A stretch of DNA of 64,000 nt, from NCBI GenBank assembly GCA_947165135.1, contig CAMUZE010000002.1:1-64000 (forward strand), written 5' to 3'. The notes under the pieces are model-generated. The model was given only the letters and a program-made list of their open reading frames with translations, was not told the origin of the DNA and ran no database searches. A program made the translations under genes and the position numbers. Below, one piece after another: positions 18,263 through 25,718 of this stretch. Each line of letters opens with the position of its first letter. The first letter of the stretch is position 1. Source of the stretch: an uncultured Clostridia bacterium. GTDB lineage: Bacteria > Bacillota_I > Bacilli_A > RF39 > UBA660.

Positions 18263-19240
18263 ATGAAATGGTCAATAGGAGATATTAAATTTAATAATAA
18301 CATTGTGCTTGCACCTATGGCAGGTGTTTCTAATCCATCATATATTAAAATATGTGAAGAATTAGGACTAGAATATGCAGTAACTGAATTAATTAGTTCA
18401 GAAGCAATTATTAGAAATAATAAAAAAACTTTTGACATGCTAAATGGAATAGAAAAGCTTAATATTCCTATTGCTGTTCAAATATTTGGCTCTTCTCCAG
18501 AAACAATGGCTGAATCAGCTAGAATATTAGTTGAAAAATTTAATGTTAAAGTAATAGATATTAATATGGGATGTCCTGTACCTAAAATAGCTATAAAATC
18601 TCAAGCTGGATCAAGTTTACTTAAAAATATAGATAAAATATATGATTTAGTTAAAAATGTAGTTGATAGTGTAGATGTACCTGTTACAGTTAAAATAAGA
18701 TCAGGATGGGATAAGAATACTATTAATTGTATAGAAGTAGCTAAAACAATTGAAAAAGCTGGAGCTAAAGCCATAACTCTTCATCCACGAACTAGAGAAC
18801 AAGGATATAATGGCTTATCTGACTGGAGTTTAATTAAAAAAGTAAAAAATAATGTATCAATTCCTGTAATTGGAAATGGAGACGTTAAAACAATATATGA
18901 TGCCAAAAAGATGTTATATGAAACAAAATGTGATGCCGTTATGATAGGCAGAGCAACTGTTGGTAATCCATGGTTTATAAATGAGTGTATTGAATATTTA
19001 AAAAATGGTAAGATAGTAGATCATCCAAGCAATAAAGAAAGAGTTGATATGCTTGTTAAACACTACAATTTATTAAAAGAAAATAGTAATGAAAAAAAAG
19101 CAATTTTAGAAATTAAAACTCATGCTATTGCATATTTAAAAAACATACCAAATCTCAAAGATTTAAAAATATCTCTAATTAGTGCTAAAACTGAAAAAGA
19201 TTTCTTTAAAATAATTGATGAAATATACATACGAATTTAG
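18263..19240 (+). CDS. dus: tRNA-dihydrouridine synthase (DusB-like)
   Basis: FMN-dependent reduction of uridines in tRNA. The 325 residues have the TIM-barrel start NIVLAPMAGVSNPSY, the catalytic-Cys motif DINMGCPVPKI, KIRSGWD, ITLHPRTREQGYNG and the FMN-binding IGNGDVK and MIGRATVGNPW. Full length for the bacterial DusB group. GAGGAG 7 nt before the ATG. Confidence 0.94.
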   Translation: MKWSIGDIKFNNNIVLAPMAGVSNPSYIKICEELGLEYAVTELISSEAIIRNNKKTFDMLNGIEKLNIPIAVQIFGSSPETMAESARILVEKFNVKVIDINMGCPVPKIAIKSQAGSSLLKNIDKIYDLVKNVVDSVDVPVTVKIRSGWDKNTINCIEVAKTIEKAGAKAITLHPRTREQGYNGLSDWSLIKKVKNNVSIPVIGNGDVKTIYDAKKMLYETKCDAVMIGRATVGNPWFINECIEYLKNGKIVDHPSNKERVDMLVKHYNLLKENSNEKKAILEIKTHAIAYLKNIPNLKDLKISLISAKTEKDFFKIIDEIYIRI

Positions 19241-19261
19241 AAAATCAAATGTGAAAATTGC

Positions 19262-19300
19262 AAAAAAAGATGTTAAAATATTGTATTAACATTCTTTTTT
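19262..19300 (+). terminator. Likely terminator of dus
   Basis: Imperfect inverted repeat built on TGTTAA / TTAACA with flanking AAAAAGA / TTCTTTTTT. It overlaps the next gene's -35. Confidence 0.55.
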
Positions 19301-19310
19301 ATTATATAAT
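19281..19310 (+). promoter_or_regulatory. Promoter of the YfcC-like transporter gene
   Basis: TTGTAT, 18-bp spacer, TATAAT, ending 22 bp before the ATG at 19332. Confidence 0.6.
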
Positions 19311-19331
19311 TATCTTAGAGGAGGTTATATA

Positions 19332-20747
19332 ATGAAAAAGACAGGATTATTTAAAATACTAATGTTCATTTTAATGGCAATTGTAGTAATAACTTGGTTT
19401 GTTCCTGCTAGTTATTTTGAAGCAGGAGAATTAGTTGAATATGGCAGTGTATATAGACTTGGCTTTTTTGATTTCTTTCAATTAATTTTTGGATCATTTG
19501 AGTTTAAATATTTTCTTCAAATTGCATTCTTTATCCTATGTGTAGGAGCATTTTATGGTGTTCTTGCTAAAACAGGTAAATATAGAGCATGGATAGAAAA
19601 AATTGCTAATTCATTTAAGGGAATTGAATATGTTTTCTTAATTTGTGTTGCTGTTGTTCTTGCAGCATTGTCATCAGTATTTAGTTATGGACTTTTGTTA
19701 TTTATCTTTATTCCTTTGCTTATTGGTATTATATTATCAATGGGATATGATAAGTTAACTGCTTTCTTAACTACATTTGGTGCAGTATTAATTGGACAAT
19801 TAGGATCAACTGTTGGATACAATATTAATGGTTTACTTAATGATACAATTGGAACTACTTTAATAAGTGGTTTAGTATATAAGTTACTTTTATTATTTAT
19901 TCCACTTGGACTTTTAGTATTTTATATAGTTAAAGCAAAACACTCAAGTACCAAAAAAACAGCTAGTAAGGCAGAAGAAGTATCATGTGGGGAATTATTT
20001 ATTGGCGAAAAGATTGCTAATAAATATTCAGTTGTACCAATTATTATTACTTTTGTATTGCTATTAATTTTCTTAGTATTAGGATGTACAAGTTGGGTTG
20101 AATCATTTGGAGTAACAGCATTTGAAACATTCCATGAAAGTGTTATGGCAGTTAAAATTGGAGAATTTGAAATATTCAAAAATATATTTGGATCAATCAA
20201 TGAATTTGGAAGTTGGTATTATGCTGAAATGTGTGTTCTTCTATTACTTTTATCTCTAATAGTTGGAAAACTATATAGAATAAAATTAAGAGAAATAATT
20301 GAAAACATGTTTAAAGGAGCTGGCAAATTATTGCCAACCGCAGCATTAATCATTATGTGTTATGCTGTGTTATACTTTGCTGGTAACACATTCTTCTATC
20401 CAACATTAGCTAAATATATTTTAGGAGCTACAAGTAAATTTAACTTATTCTTCTCATCAGTTTCTATGATACTGGGTTCTGTAACTCATGTTGATATGGC
20501 ATACCTAGTAGCATATGTAATTCCACAAATTGCTGCTCAAGATGCTAATTCAACAGTAATAATGCTATTATGTCAAGGAATTTATGGTGTTACAATGTTA
20601 ATTGCACCTACGAGCGTATTATTAGTTTTAGGACTTAGTTATTTAGAAATTCCTTATAAAGAATGGATTAAAAAAACTTGGAAATACATATTAATTGTAT
20701 TAGCTGTAGTAGTAATAATTATATTTGCAGCAATGCTAATTAAATAG
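19332..20747 (+). CDS. YfcC/DcuC-like membrane transporter
   Basis: 471 residues with about 11-12 hydrophobic segments. The start KILMFILMAIVVITWFVPASYFEAGE resembles the YfcC family of the ion-transporter superfamily (related to anaerobic C4-dicarboxylate carriers and basic amino acid exchangers). Two pseudo-symmetric halves are separated by a hydrophilic stretch at about 196-225. The helix-break segments GQLGSTVGYN and LGSVTHVDMAYLVAY resemble substrate loops of this superfamily. The substrate cannot be told from sequence; peptides, amino acids or dicarboxylates are possible. GGAGG before the ATG. Confidence 0.72.
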   Translation: MKKTGLFKILMFILMAIVVITWFVPASYFEAGELVEYGSVYRLGFFDFFQLIFGSFEFKYFLQIAFFILCVGAFYGVLAKTGKYRAWIEKIANSFKGIEYVFLICVAVVLAALSSVFSYGLLLFIFIPLLIGIILSMGYDKLTAFLTTFGAVLIGQLGSTVGYNINGLLNDTIGTTLISGLVYKLLLLFIPLGLLVFYIVKAKHSSTKKTASKAEEVSCGELFIGEKIANKYSVVPIIITFVLLLIFLVLGCTSWVESFGVTAFETFHESVMAVKIGEFEIFKNIFGSINEFGSWYYAEMCVLLLLLSLIVGKLYRIKLREIIENMFKGAGKLLPTAALIIMCYAVLYFAGNTFFYPTLAKYILGATSKFNLFFSSVSMILGSVTHVDMAYLVAYVIPQIAAQDANSTVIMLLCQGIYGVTMLIAPTSVLLVLGLSYLEIPYKEWIKKTWKYILIVLAVVVIIIFAAMLIK

Positions 20748-20753
20748 TTAAAG

Positions 20754-20779
20754 AACATCATTAAATTGATGTTTTTTTT
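20754..20779 (+). terminator. Terminator of the YfcC-like gene
   Basis: Stem AACATCA / TGATGTT, 6-nt loop, followed by a long T run. Confidence 0.9.
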
Positions 20780-20822
20780 ATAATTCTTTTATACTTATGA
20801 TATAATTAATATGGTGATATAT

Positions 20823-21494
20823 ATGGATATAAATATAATAATGGTATTAGTAATTATACTTTTACCAATACTCGCACAATTTAAAGTTAAATCGACTTAT
20901 AGAAAATATGCGGAAAAAATTAATTCTAGAGGATTTACTGGAAAAGATATAGCTCAAAAAATTTTAAGTAAAAATGGTCTTGATAATGTTAACATAATAC
21001 CTGTCAGTGGTGAATTAAGTGATCACTATAATCCTAAAAATAAAACAGTTGCTTTATCAAATGGTATTTATGATGAAAAGAGTATCTCATCTATAGCAGT
21101 AGCAGCTCATGAATGTGGTCATGCTATACAAGATAAAATAGGATATTCTTTTATGAGATTTAGAAGTTCTATGGTTCCTGTTGTTAATATTACATCTACT
21201 ATTTCAAGCATTTTTATACTTATAGGCTTTATAACTGAATTTATTGATTTTCTAAATATCGGAATTATTCTATTATCAGCAGGTTTATTATTCCAATTAG
21301 TTACTTTACCAGTTGAATTTGATGCATCAAGAAGAGCAAGAAATGAACTAATAGAATTAGGTGTATTAAGTGACAATGAGAAGACTGGAGTTAAAAAAGT
21401 TCTTAGTGCTGCAGCATTTACATATGTTGCTGGATTCCTAGCAAGCGCTTTACAAGTACTAAGGTTAGTATTAATGACTAGAAGAAGACGCTAG
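20823..21494 (+). CDS. YugP-like zinc metallopeptidase
   Basis: 223 residues starting MDINIIMVLVI. An N-terminal membrane segment, the zinc motif HECGH in AVAAHECGHAIQDK (about residues 96-100 counted from this start), then two membrane segments and LPVEFDASRRA, whose Glu may be the third ligand. This is the YugP neutral zinc metallopeptidase family, integral membrane proteases of unknown target. An in-frame ATG four codons upstream (20811) lacks a ribosome-binding site, whereas GGTGAT lies ahead of 20823. Confidence 0.85.
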   Translation: MDINIIMVLVIILLPILAQFKVKSTYRKYAEKINSRGFTGKDIAQKILSKNGLDNVNIIPVSGELSDHYNPKNKTVALSNGIYDEKSISSIAVAAHECGHAIQDKIGYSFMRFRSSMVPVVNITSTISSIFILIGFITEFIDFLNIGIILLSAGLLFQLVTLPVEFDASRRARNELIELGVLSDNEKTGVKKVLSAAAFTYVAGFLASALQVLRLVLMTRRRR

Positions 21495-21514
21495 TCTTTT
21501 TTATTACAATAAAA

Positions 21515-21536
21515 AAAGTAGTATTTCTACTACTTT
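21515..21536 (-). terminator. Terminator of the rpsF-ssb-rpsR operon
   Basis: Stem AAAGTAGTA / TACTACTTT, 4-nt loop, T run on the minus strand. A weaker hairpin AAGAC / GTCTT at 21485-21498 ends the YugP gene on the plus strand. Confidence 0.9.
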
Positions 21537-21748
21537 GTATATGGTAATATAGCCATATATCTTGCAATTTTAACTTGATTTGCAATATGTCTTTGATGCT
21601 TTGCACAAGCTCCAGTCATACGTCTTGGTAATATTTTACCTTTTTCGTTAACATATTTTGACATAACTACTGCGTCACTATATTTAATTGGTCTTCCTGC
21701 ACACATTTGACATATCTTTTTTCTTCTATTATTATAAAATTCTGCCAT
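21530..21748 (-). CDS. rpsR: 30S ribosomal protein S18
   Basis: 72 residues. The S18 core KYVNEKGKILPRRMTGACAK followed by HQRHIANQVKIARYMAILPYT is diagnostic. It has Cys14 and Cys17 (CQMC) like zinc-binding paralogues. Last gene of rpsF-ssb-rpsR. Confidence 0.97.
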   Translation of the reverse strand: MAEFYNNRRKKICQMCAGRPIKYSDAVVMSKYVNEKGKILPRRMTGACAKHQRHIANQVKIARYMAILPYTK

Positions 21749-21760
21749 TATTTTCCTCCT

Positions 21761-22231
21761 TTAGAATGGTAAGTCATTATCACTTAATGATACTTCCTTA
21801 TCATAATTTTCATATGGATCTGAAGCAGGAATATCATATTCAGGAAGAGCATCAATTGGCTCTTCACTAGGTGCATCAACATAACTATTATCTGATGGTT
21901 GAGAAGAACTATCATTCTTTCCGCCAACAAATTCTATATTTTCAACCACAACTTCTGTTACATATCTCTTAGTTCCATCTTGTGCATCATAATTTCTTGT
22001 TTGAACTCTACCCTCAACACCGATTAAACTACCTTTTTTAAAATATTTAGATACAAAATCTGCTTGAGCTCTAAAAGCTACACAAGGCAAAAAATCTGCA
22101 TCATAATTGCCTTCTTTATTTTTAAAATTTCTACTAACAGCTACAGTAAAGTTTGCAGTTGCAGCACCTGTGCTGGTACTTCTAACTTCAGGATCACGAG
22201 TAAGTCTTCCGACTAATAAAATTTTATTCAT
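21761..22231 (-). CDS. ssb: Single-stranded DNA-binding protein
   Basis: 156 residues. An OB fold (1-105: MNKILLVGRLTRDPEVR, GSLIGVEGRVQTRNY) and a disordered tail ending in the DLPF tip (SLSDNDLPF) that recruits replication and repair partners. Sits between rpsF and rpsR as usual in Bacillota; 4-bp gap to rpsF. Confidence 0.97.
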   Translation of the reverse strand: MNKILLVGRLTRDPEVRSTSTGAATANFTVAVSRNFKNKEGNYDADFLPCVAFRAQADFVSKYFKKGSLIGVEGRVQTRNYDAQDGTKRYVTEVVVENIEFVGGKNDSSSQPSDNSYVDAPSEEPIDALPEYDIPASDPYENYDKEVSLSDNDLPF

Positions 22232-22235
22232 ATTA

Positions 22236-22523
22236 CTACTCCTCTTCTCTTATGACAATATGTCTTAAGATGTTTTCATCAATTTTAGCTTTTCTATCAA
22301 ATTCTTTTACAGCAGCAGCAGTAGCTTCTACATTAAGAACATAATAGTTGCCTCTAACTTGATTATTTATCGGATAAGCAAGTTTCTTTTGACCCATATC
22401 CTTTGAATTAGTAATCTTTGACTTCATATCAGTTAATACTCTTTCAAATGTCTTTACTGTATCTTTTTGAGTCTTTTCATCAATATCAGCTCTAACGATA
22501 AACATTATTTCATATTTATTCAT
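22236..22523 (-). CDS. rpsF: 30S ribosomal protein S6
   Basis: 95 residues starting MNKYEIMFIVRADID, with the S18-binding segment KLAYPINNQVRGNYYVLNVEA. An open frame extends upstream, but AAAGGAGGTG precedes the ATG at 22523 and the extension (residues such as LLHFEAVRPKGGV) is leader DNA, so this start is preferred. Confidence 0.97.
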   Translation of the reverse strand: MNKYEIMFIVRADIDEKTQKDTVKTFERVLTDMKSKITNSKDMGQKKLAYPINNQVRGNYYVLNVEATAAAVKEFDRKAKIDENILRHIVIREEE

Positions 22524-22578
22524 TATTACACCTCCTTTTGGTCTAACGGCTTCAAAATGAAGCAAGGAACTTTCGTTC
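22524..22578 (-). promoter_or_regulatory. rpsF leader with S6:S18-type hairpin
   Basis: The leader contains a hairpin GCTTC / GAAGC directly followed by CCG. A CCG next to a short helix is the mark of the S6:S18-binding leader that mediates autogenous repression in many bacteria. Assigned by eye. Confidence 0.5.
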
Positions 22579-22584
22579 GAATGT

Positions 22585-22613
22585 ATTATATCATATGAAT
22601 AAGTATTATTCAA
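22585..22613 (-). promoter_or_regulatory. Promoter of rpsF-ssb-rpsR
   Basis: TTGAAT (22613-22608), 17-bp spacer, TATAAT (22590-22585). Confidence 0.8.
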
Positions 22614-22642
22614 TATGTTTTTTTGTTTTATTTTTAAGGTAG

Positions 22643-22664
22643 ATTTTACACAATGGTGTGTAAA
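22643..22664. promoter_or_regulatory. Palindrome, putative operator between rpsF and the TasA-like gene
   Basis: Perfect 9-bp arms TTTTACACA / TGTGTAAAA with loop ATGG. Two more half-sites, TTTTACA (22679) and TGTAAA (22706, overlapping the -35), lie downstream. There is no T run of terminator type. It looks like a binding site for a dimeric regulator of the divergent secreted-protein gene. Confidence 0.5.
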
Positions 22665-22704
22665 ACAATATACGTCAACTTTACATAAAATTTGTATAAA
22701 TATA

Positions 22705-22733
22705 TTGTAAAGTTATTTGATTAATTCTATAAT
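22705..22733 (+). promoter_or_regulatory. Promoter of the TasA-like gene at 22763
   Basis: TTGTAA, 17-bp spacer, TATAAT, 29 bp before the ATG. Confidence 0.75.
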
Positions 22734-22762
22734 AAATATGTAATAGAATAGGAGGAGAGTAT

Positions 22763-23338
22763 ATGAAAATAAAAAGAAAAATTATATTTTTTATATCTTT
22801 AATGTCCCTATTTTATTGTGTCTCTTTAATGCAAGAGACATATGCTAAATATGTTTCAAGTGCTGGTGCTAATGCATATTTAACAGTTGCGAGATGGAAT
22901 GTACTTGTAAATAATCAAGATATTGTCGATAACTCAAACTTTTCAGATACAATTGTACCAACATTTGCTGGCACTACAAACATAAGAAGTGGTGTTATTG
23001 CTCCAACTGCTGAAGGAACATTTGATGTAACAATAGACGGAACTAACACTGATGTTTCATTCTCTTATACTGTTACCTTAGATGATGCACCTAATAATAC
23101 TGTTGAAGACCTACAAATAACCAAATATGTAATTGATAATGTCGAATATCAATACACAACAGGAATCACTGATAATATACTTTTAAATGCAGTTAATAGA
23201 AGCGTTACAATTACATTCTATGTAAAATGGAATGATGATGTTGCTACACAAACAATGGATAATGCTGATGATACAGAAGCAACAGTTGATGGTGTTGCAG
23301 CAGTAAAAGTTAATGTTAATGTAATACAATTACAATAA
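22763..23338 (+). CDS. TasA/camelysin-like secreted protein
   Basis: 191 residues. Basic start, hydrophobic segment (about 7-22) and the junction ETYAKYVSSAGANAYLTVARW, the form seen in SipW-processed TasA/camelysin (M73) proteins: a short membrane segment, an Ala-rich cleavage region, then Y/A-K/F and a beta-rich mature domain. The mature part is Thr/Asp/Asn-rich, with VKWNDD near the end matching VTLNWDDDGN in the protein at 30547, so these two are paralogues. It is convergent to, and shares a terminator with, the big minus-strand locus. Probable matrix or fibre subunit. Confidence 0.75.
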   Translation: MKIKRKIIFFISLMSLFYCVSLMQETYAKYVSSAGANAYLTVARWNVLVNNQDIVDNSNFSDTIVPTFAGTTNIRSGVIAPTAEGTFDVTIDGTNTDVSFSYTVTLDDAPNNTVEDLQITKYVIDNVEYQYTTGITDNILLNAVNRSVTITFYVKWNDDVATQTMDNADDTEATVDGVAAVKVNVNVIQLQ

Positions 23339-23368
23339 AATAGCTAATACTTTTTTGTATTAGCTATT
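23339..23368. terminator. Bidirectional terminator at the end of the surface locus
   Basis: Perfect 12-bp stem AATAGCTAATAC / GTATTAGCTATT with a T6 loop, between two convergent secreted-protein genes. It overlaps the stop of the minus-strand gene. Confidence 0.9.
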
Positions 23369-24013
23369 TGCTTGTGTGATATAAATCTTAACTCTTATTT
23401 GTATACAAGGGCTATTAGAATGAGCAGCCATATAATCATATGCTCTACTTCCCCAGTATGTATCCGCTGCATCGTCACCAGATTCATAAGGCCATACAAT
23501 AGATGTAGTAAATGTTGCTAAACCGGTCTCTGGTGCAATAGTACTTGTTGACATTGAAAAAGATATTTTAAAAGGATAATCACTTAATAATTTAGCTTTA
23601 AATTGATCGCTGGTTAGATCTCCTGTAACAGCTGTTTCGTTGTCTTCTTGTCTACCCTCAATAGTCTTAAAAGCATCTCCCATAATATTAGCTTCTAAAA
23701 TGGTAAATCTAGCTGTTGCACGTACTTCACTATAATTAAATGCAGTTATAGTATTAGTAAAATTACTCATACCAGGATATACATTATCAGCTGCTATATT
23801 AACATAATCTATTATTGGAGTATCTCCATCAGTAAAATCAATTTTCCAGGATCTAACATGTACATCTACACTATTATTAACTGTATTAACATATATTAAC
23901 CATGCATAAGTATTTGCTGTTAAAAACAAACCTAATATTATAAAATGTCTAAGTCTAATTTTTTTTAGAATCTTTAGAAACTTATTTTTTTTCTTTTTAT
24001 TCTCTTCCATCAT
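23360..24013 (-). CDS. TasA-like secreted protein, last gene of the surface operon
   Basis: About 217 residues. A very basic N-terminus (KKKKNKFLKILKKIRLRH), one hydrophobic segment with LFLTANTYAWLIYVN, then a beta-rich domain. TYAW after the membrane segment is a recurrent feature of SipW substrates. The mature region has the paired segments SIVWPYESGDD and SPCIQIRVKIYITQA. I chose the ATG at 24013 because AAGGG lies about 6 nt upstream; the frame is open to 24052. It overlaps the end of the SipW gene by 17 bp, so substrate and peptidase are coupled. Confidence 0.7.
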   Translation of the reverse strand: MMEENKKKKNKFLKILKKIRLRHFIILGLFLTANTYAWLIYVNTVNNSVDVHVRSWKIDFTDGDTPIIDYVNIAADNVYPGMSNFTNTITAFNYSEVRATARFTILEANIMGDAFKTIEGRQEDNETAVTGDLTSDQFKAKLLSDYPFKISFSMSTSTIAPETGLATFTTSIVWPYESGDDAADTYWGSRAYDYMAAHSNSPCIQIRVKIYITQANS

Positions 24014-24566
24014 CTTCATCCCTTGTATCAAACACAGATGAGATAATTTCAATGGAAACTATCAATGCAATTACCATGAATGTGAAAAAATACACAAATC
24101 TATTATTCATTAATTTCCCAAAAATACTTAATATCGCTGTTTTATATACTACTTTTCCATATATTTGATCATATGATATTTCTGGATCGGATATTGCATT
24201 AGCTACGCCTTTTGTGACAAAATAATATTCTCCGTTTTGTACTTCTTTTTTTACTACTTTATGAGTTATTATTATATCTTTCAATGTAGAAGTTTTACCT
24301 AAATATGTAACATTATCTCCGATATTAATGTCTTCGGCAGATGTTTGTTTAGACAAAAGAATATCACCAATTTCATATTCAGGTACCATAGATCCAGATA
24401 CTACGGTAAATATTCTAAATCCACCTACAGATATACTATTATTACTAAATTTCTGCACTATAATTACTAGTAATAACAATGCTACAATTATGTAAACAAT
24501 CCATCTTAATATTCTTAAGAATATATTATTTTTTAATTTTTCTTTAATCTGTCTAATCTTCTTCAT
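23997..24566 (-). CDS. sipW: SipW-type signal peptidase I
   Basis: Membrane signal peptidase of the ER/archaeal type, which uses Ser and His instead of Ser and Lys. 189 residues: an N-terminal membrane helix (about 20-38), nucleophile Ser59 in VVSGSMVP, general base His102 in IITHKVV, the segment FVTKGVAN where the family has TKGDAN, and a C-terminal helix (about 150-172). Probable enzyme for the TasA-like proteins around it. Two bases separate it from the DUF2357-like gene. Confidence 0.9.
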   Translation of the reverse strand: MKKIRQIKEKLKNNIFLRILRWIVYIIVALLLLVIIVQKFSNNSISVGGFRIFTVVSGSMVPEYEIGDILLSKQTSAEDINIGDNVTYLGKTSTLKDIIITHKVVKKEVQNGEYYFVTKGVANAISDPEISYDQIYGKVVYKTAILSIFGKLMNNRFVYFFTFMVIALIVSIEIISSVFDTRDEDDGRE

Positions 24567-24568
24567 AT

Positions 24569-25699
24569 TTATCCCCTAAAACTAAATTCTAGTATCTTAC
24601 CAATAAATGCATCAATTCTCTCATTAAACTTATGTTCAAGTTCAGCAAGAGTTGCTTCATGTTTATTTTTAATAATGGCAATTTTATCACCAAGTGTCTG
24701 TTGTAATTTCTCAACGGGCATATCAGCATTTAATTCAACTATTTTATCTATCATTTTGTTAGTTATTTCTTCCACCAATTCTGACTTAGCATTATCATCT
24801 AATATTCCATCTTCTTTGTCAATACTAGACATAGTTAAATAATTAAGTAAGAATGTGTCATCGAGCATTTGTTTAACACCTAGGTCATTATCAATTAATT
24901 TCTTATCTTTTGTAACACCATTACCATAATTAGTATTAGCTTGCAAGAAGTCCCATAATTTCATTGCATATTGAAAGTTAGTATTTTTTAGTATTAGGTT
25001 AGTCTTTTTAATAGGTGGTATAACTCTCGCAACGTGTTCTTTTGCAAGCGAAACATATACTTGAGTATTAGTCAAATCAGATATTCTTAATTTCAATTTA
25101 TCTAATCTCTCAAATGCTGTCATTCCATTTCTTTCGCCATCTTCTTTATCATAACTAGTTTTTGAACTAATATGCATATTAATATTTATTCTTTCTGCAC
25201 CTATTTTAGATGATCCCATATATTCGCATACTTTATTATCTCTCAATCTAGAACTAGCAACCATGCTTCGTTCTTTCATATCAATATACATCCTCATATT
25301 GTTGATTAAAGTATATATCAATCTATTCTCATAGGTATTATAACTTTCATCTTTGTTAATATTTAATATTTTAGAAGGTCTAACATCCCCATTATCTTCT
25401 ATTTCTTGAATATAGTTAGTATGCTTAGATAAGTGCTTAATACTTTCAACTGTTATCCTTCTTGCTTGCTCAACTTTAACAATTTCTTCCTCATTTACAA
25501 TAAATCTATTAGGGTTTCTAAGTATATTGTCAAGATACATTATTGTATCTTCCATTATTTCAAGCCACGTGAAATCAGCTTCTATCTTTTCATAGTTAGA
25601 AGCTAAAGAGTATTCTGACTGCAATGATGCTTTAAATTTTGTAATTTTTTTTGATCTTGTGTTGTTATATAAGTCAACAACTCTTAAATCACTGTGCAT
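24569..25699 (-). CDS. DUF2357/McrC-like protein without a nuclease domain
   Basis: 376 residues, cytosolic, no membrane segment. The segment DESYNTYENRLIYTLINNM (118-135) is the pattern of DUF2357/McrC-type proteins (D-x-x-EN-R-hydrophobic), which pair with McrB-like AAA+ ATPases. In restriction systems this module is followed by a PD-(D/E)xK nuclease. Here the protein ends soon after a helical region (about 325-370, coiled-coil-like), and no D...ExK motif is visible. It lies 19 bp after the AAA+ gene and 2 bp before sipW. I infer an adaptor or activator of the ATPase in a non-restriction role. Confidence 0.55.
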   Translation of the reverse strand: MHSDLRVVDLYNNTRSKKITKFKASLQSEYSLASNYEKIEADFTWLEIMEDTIMYLDNILRNPNRFIVNEEEIVKVEQARRITVESIKHLSKHTNYIQEIEDNGDVRPSKILNINKDESYNTYENRLIYTLINNMRMYIDMKERSMVASSRLRDNKVCEYMGSSKIGAERININMHISSKTSYDKEDGERNGMTAFERLDKLKLRISDLTNTQVYVSLAKEHVARVIPPIKKTNLILKNTNFQYAMKLWDFLQANTNYGNGVTKDKKLIDNDLGVKQMLDDTFLLNYLTMSSIDKEDGILDDNAKSELVEEITNKMIDKIVELNADMPVEKLQQTLGDKIAIIKNKHEATLAELEHKFNERIDAFIGKILEFSFRG

Positions 25700-25718
25700 T
25701 ATTAACCCTTTCTATTTA

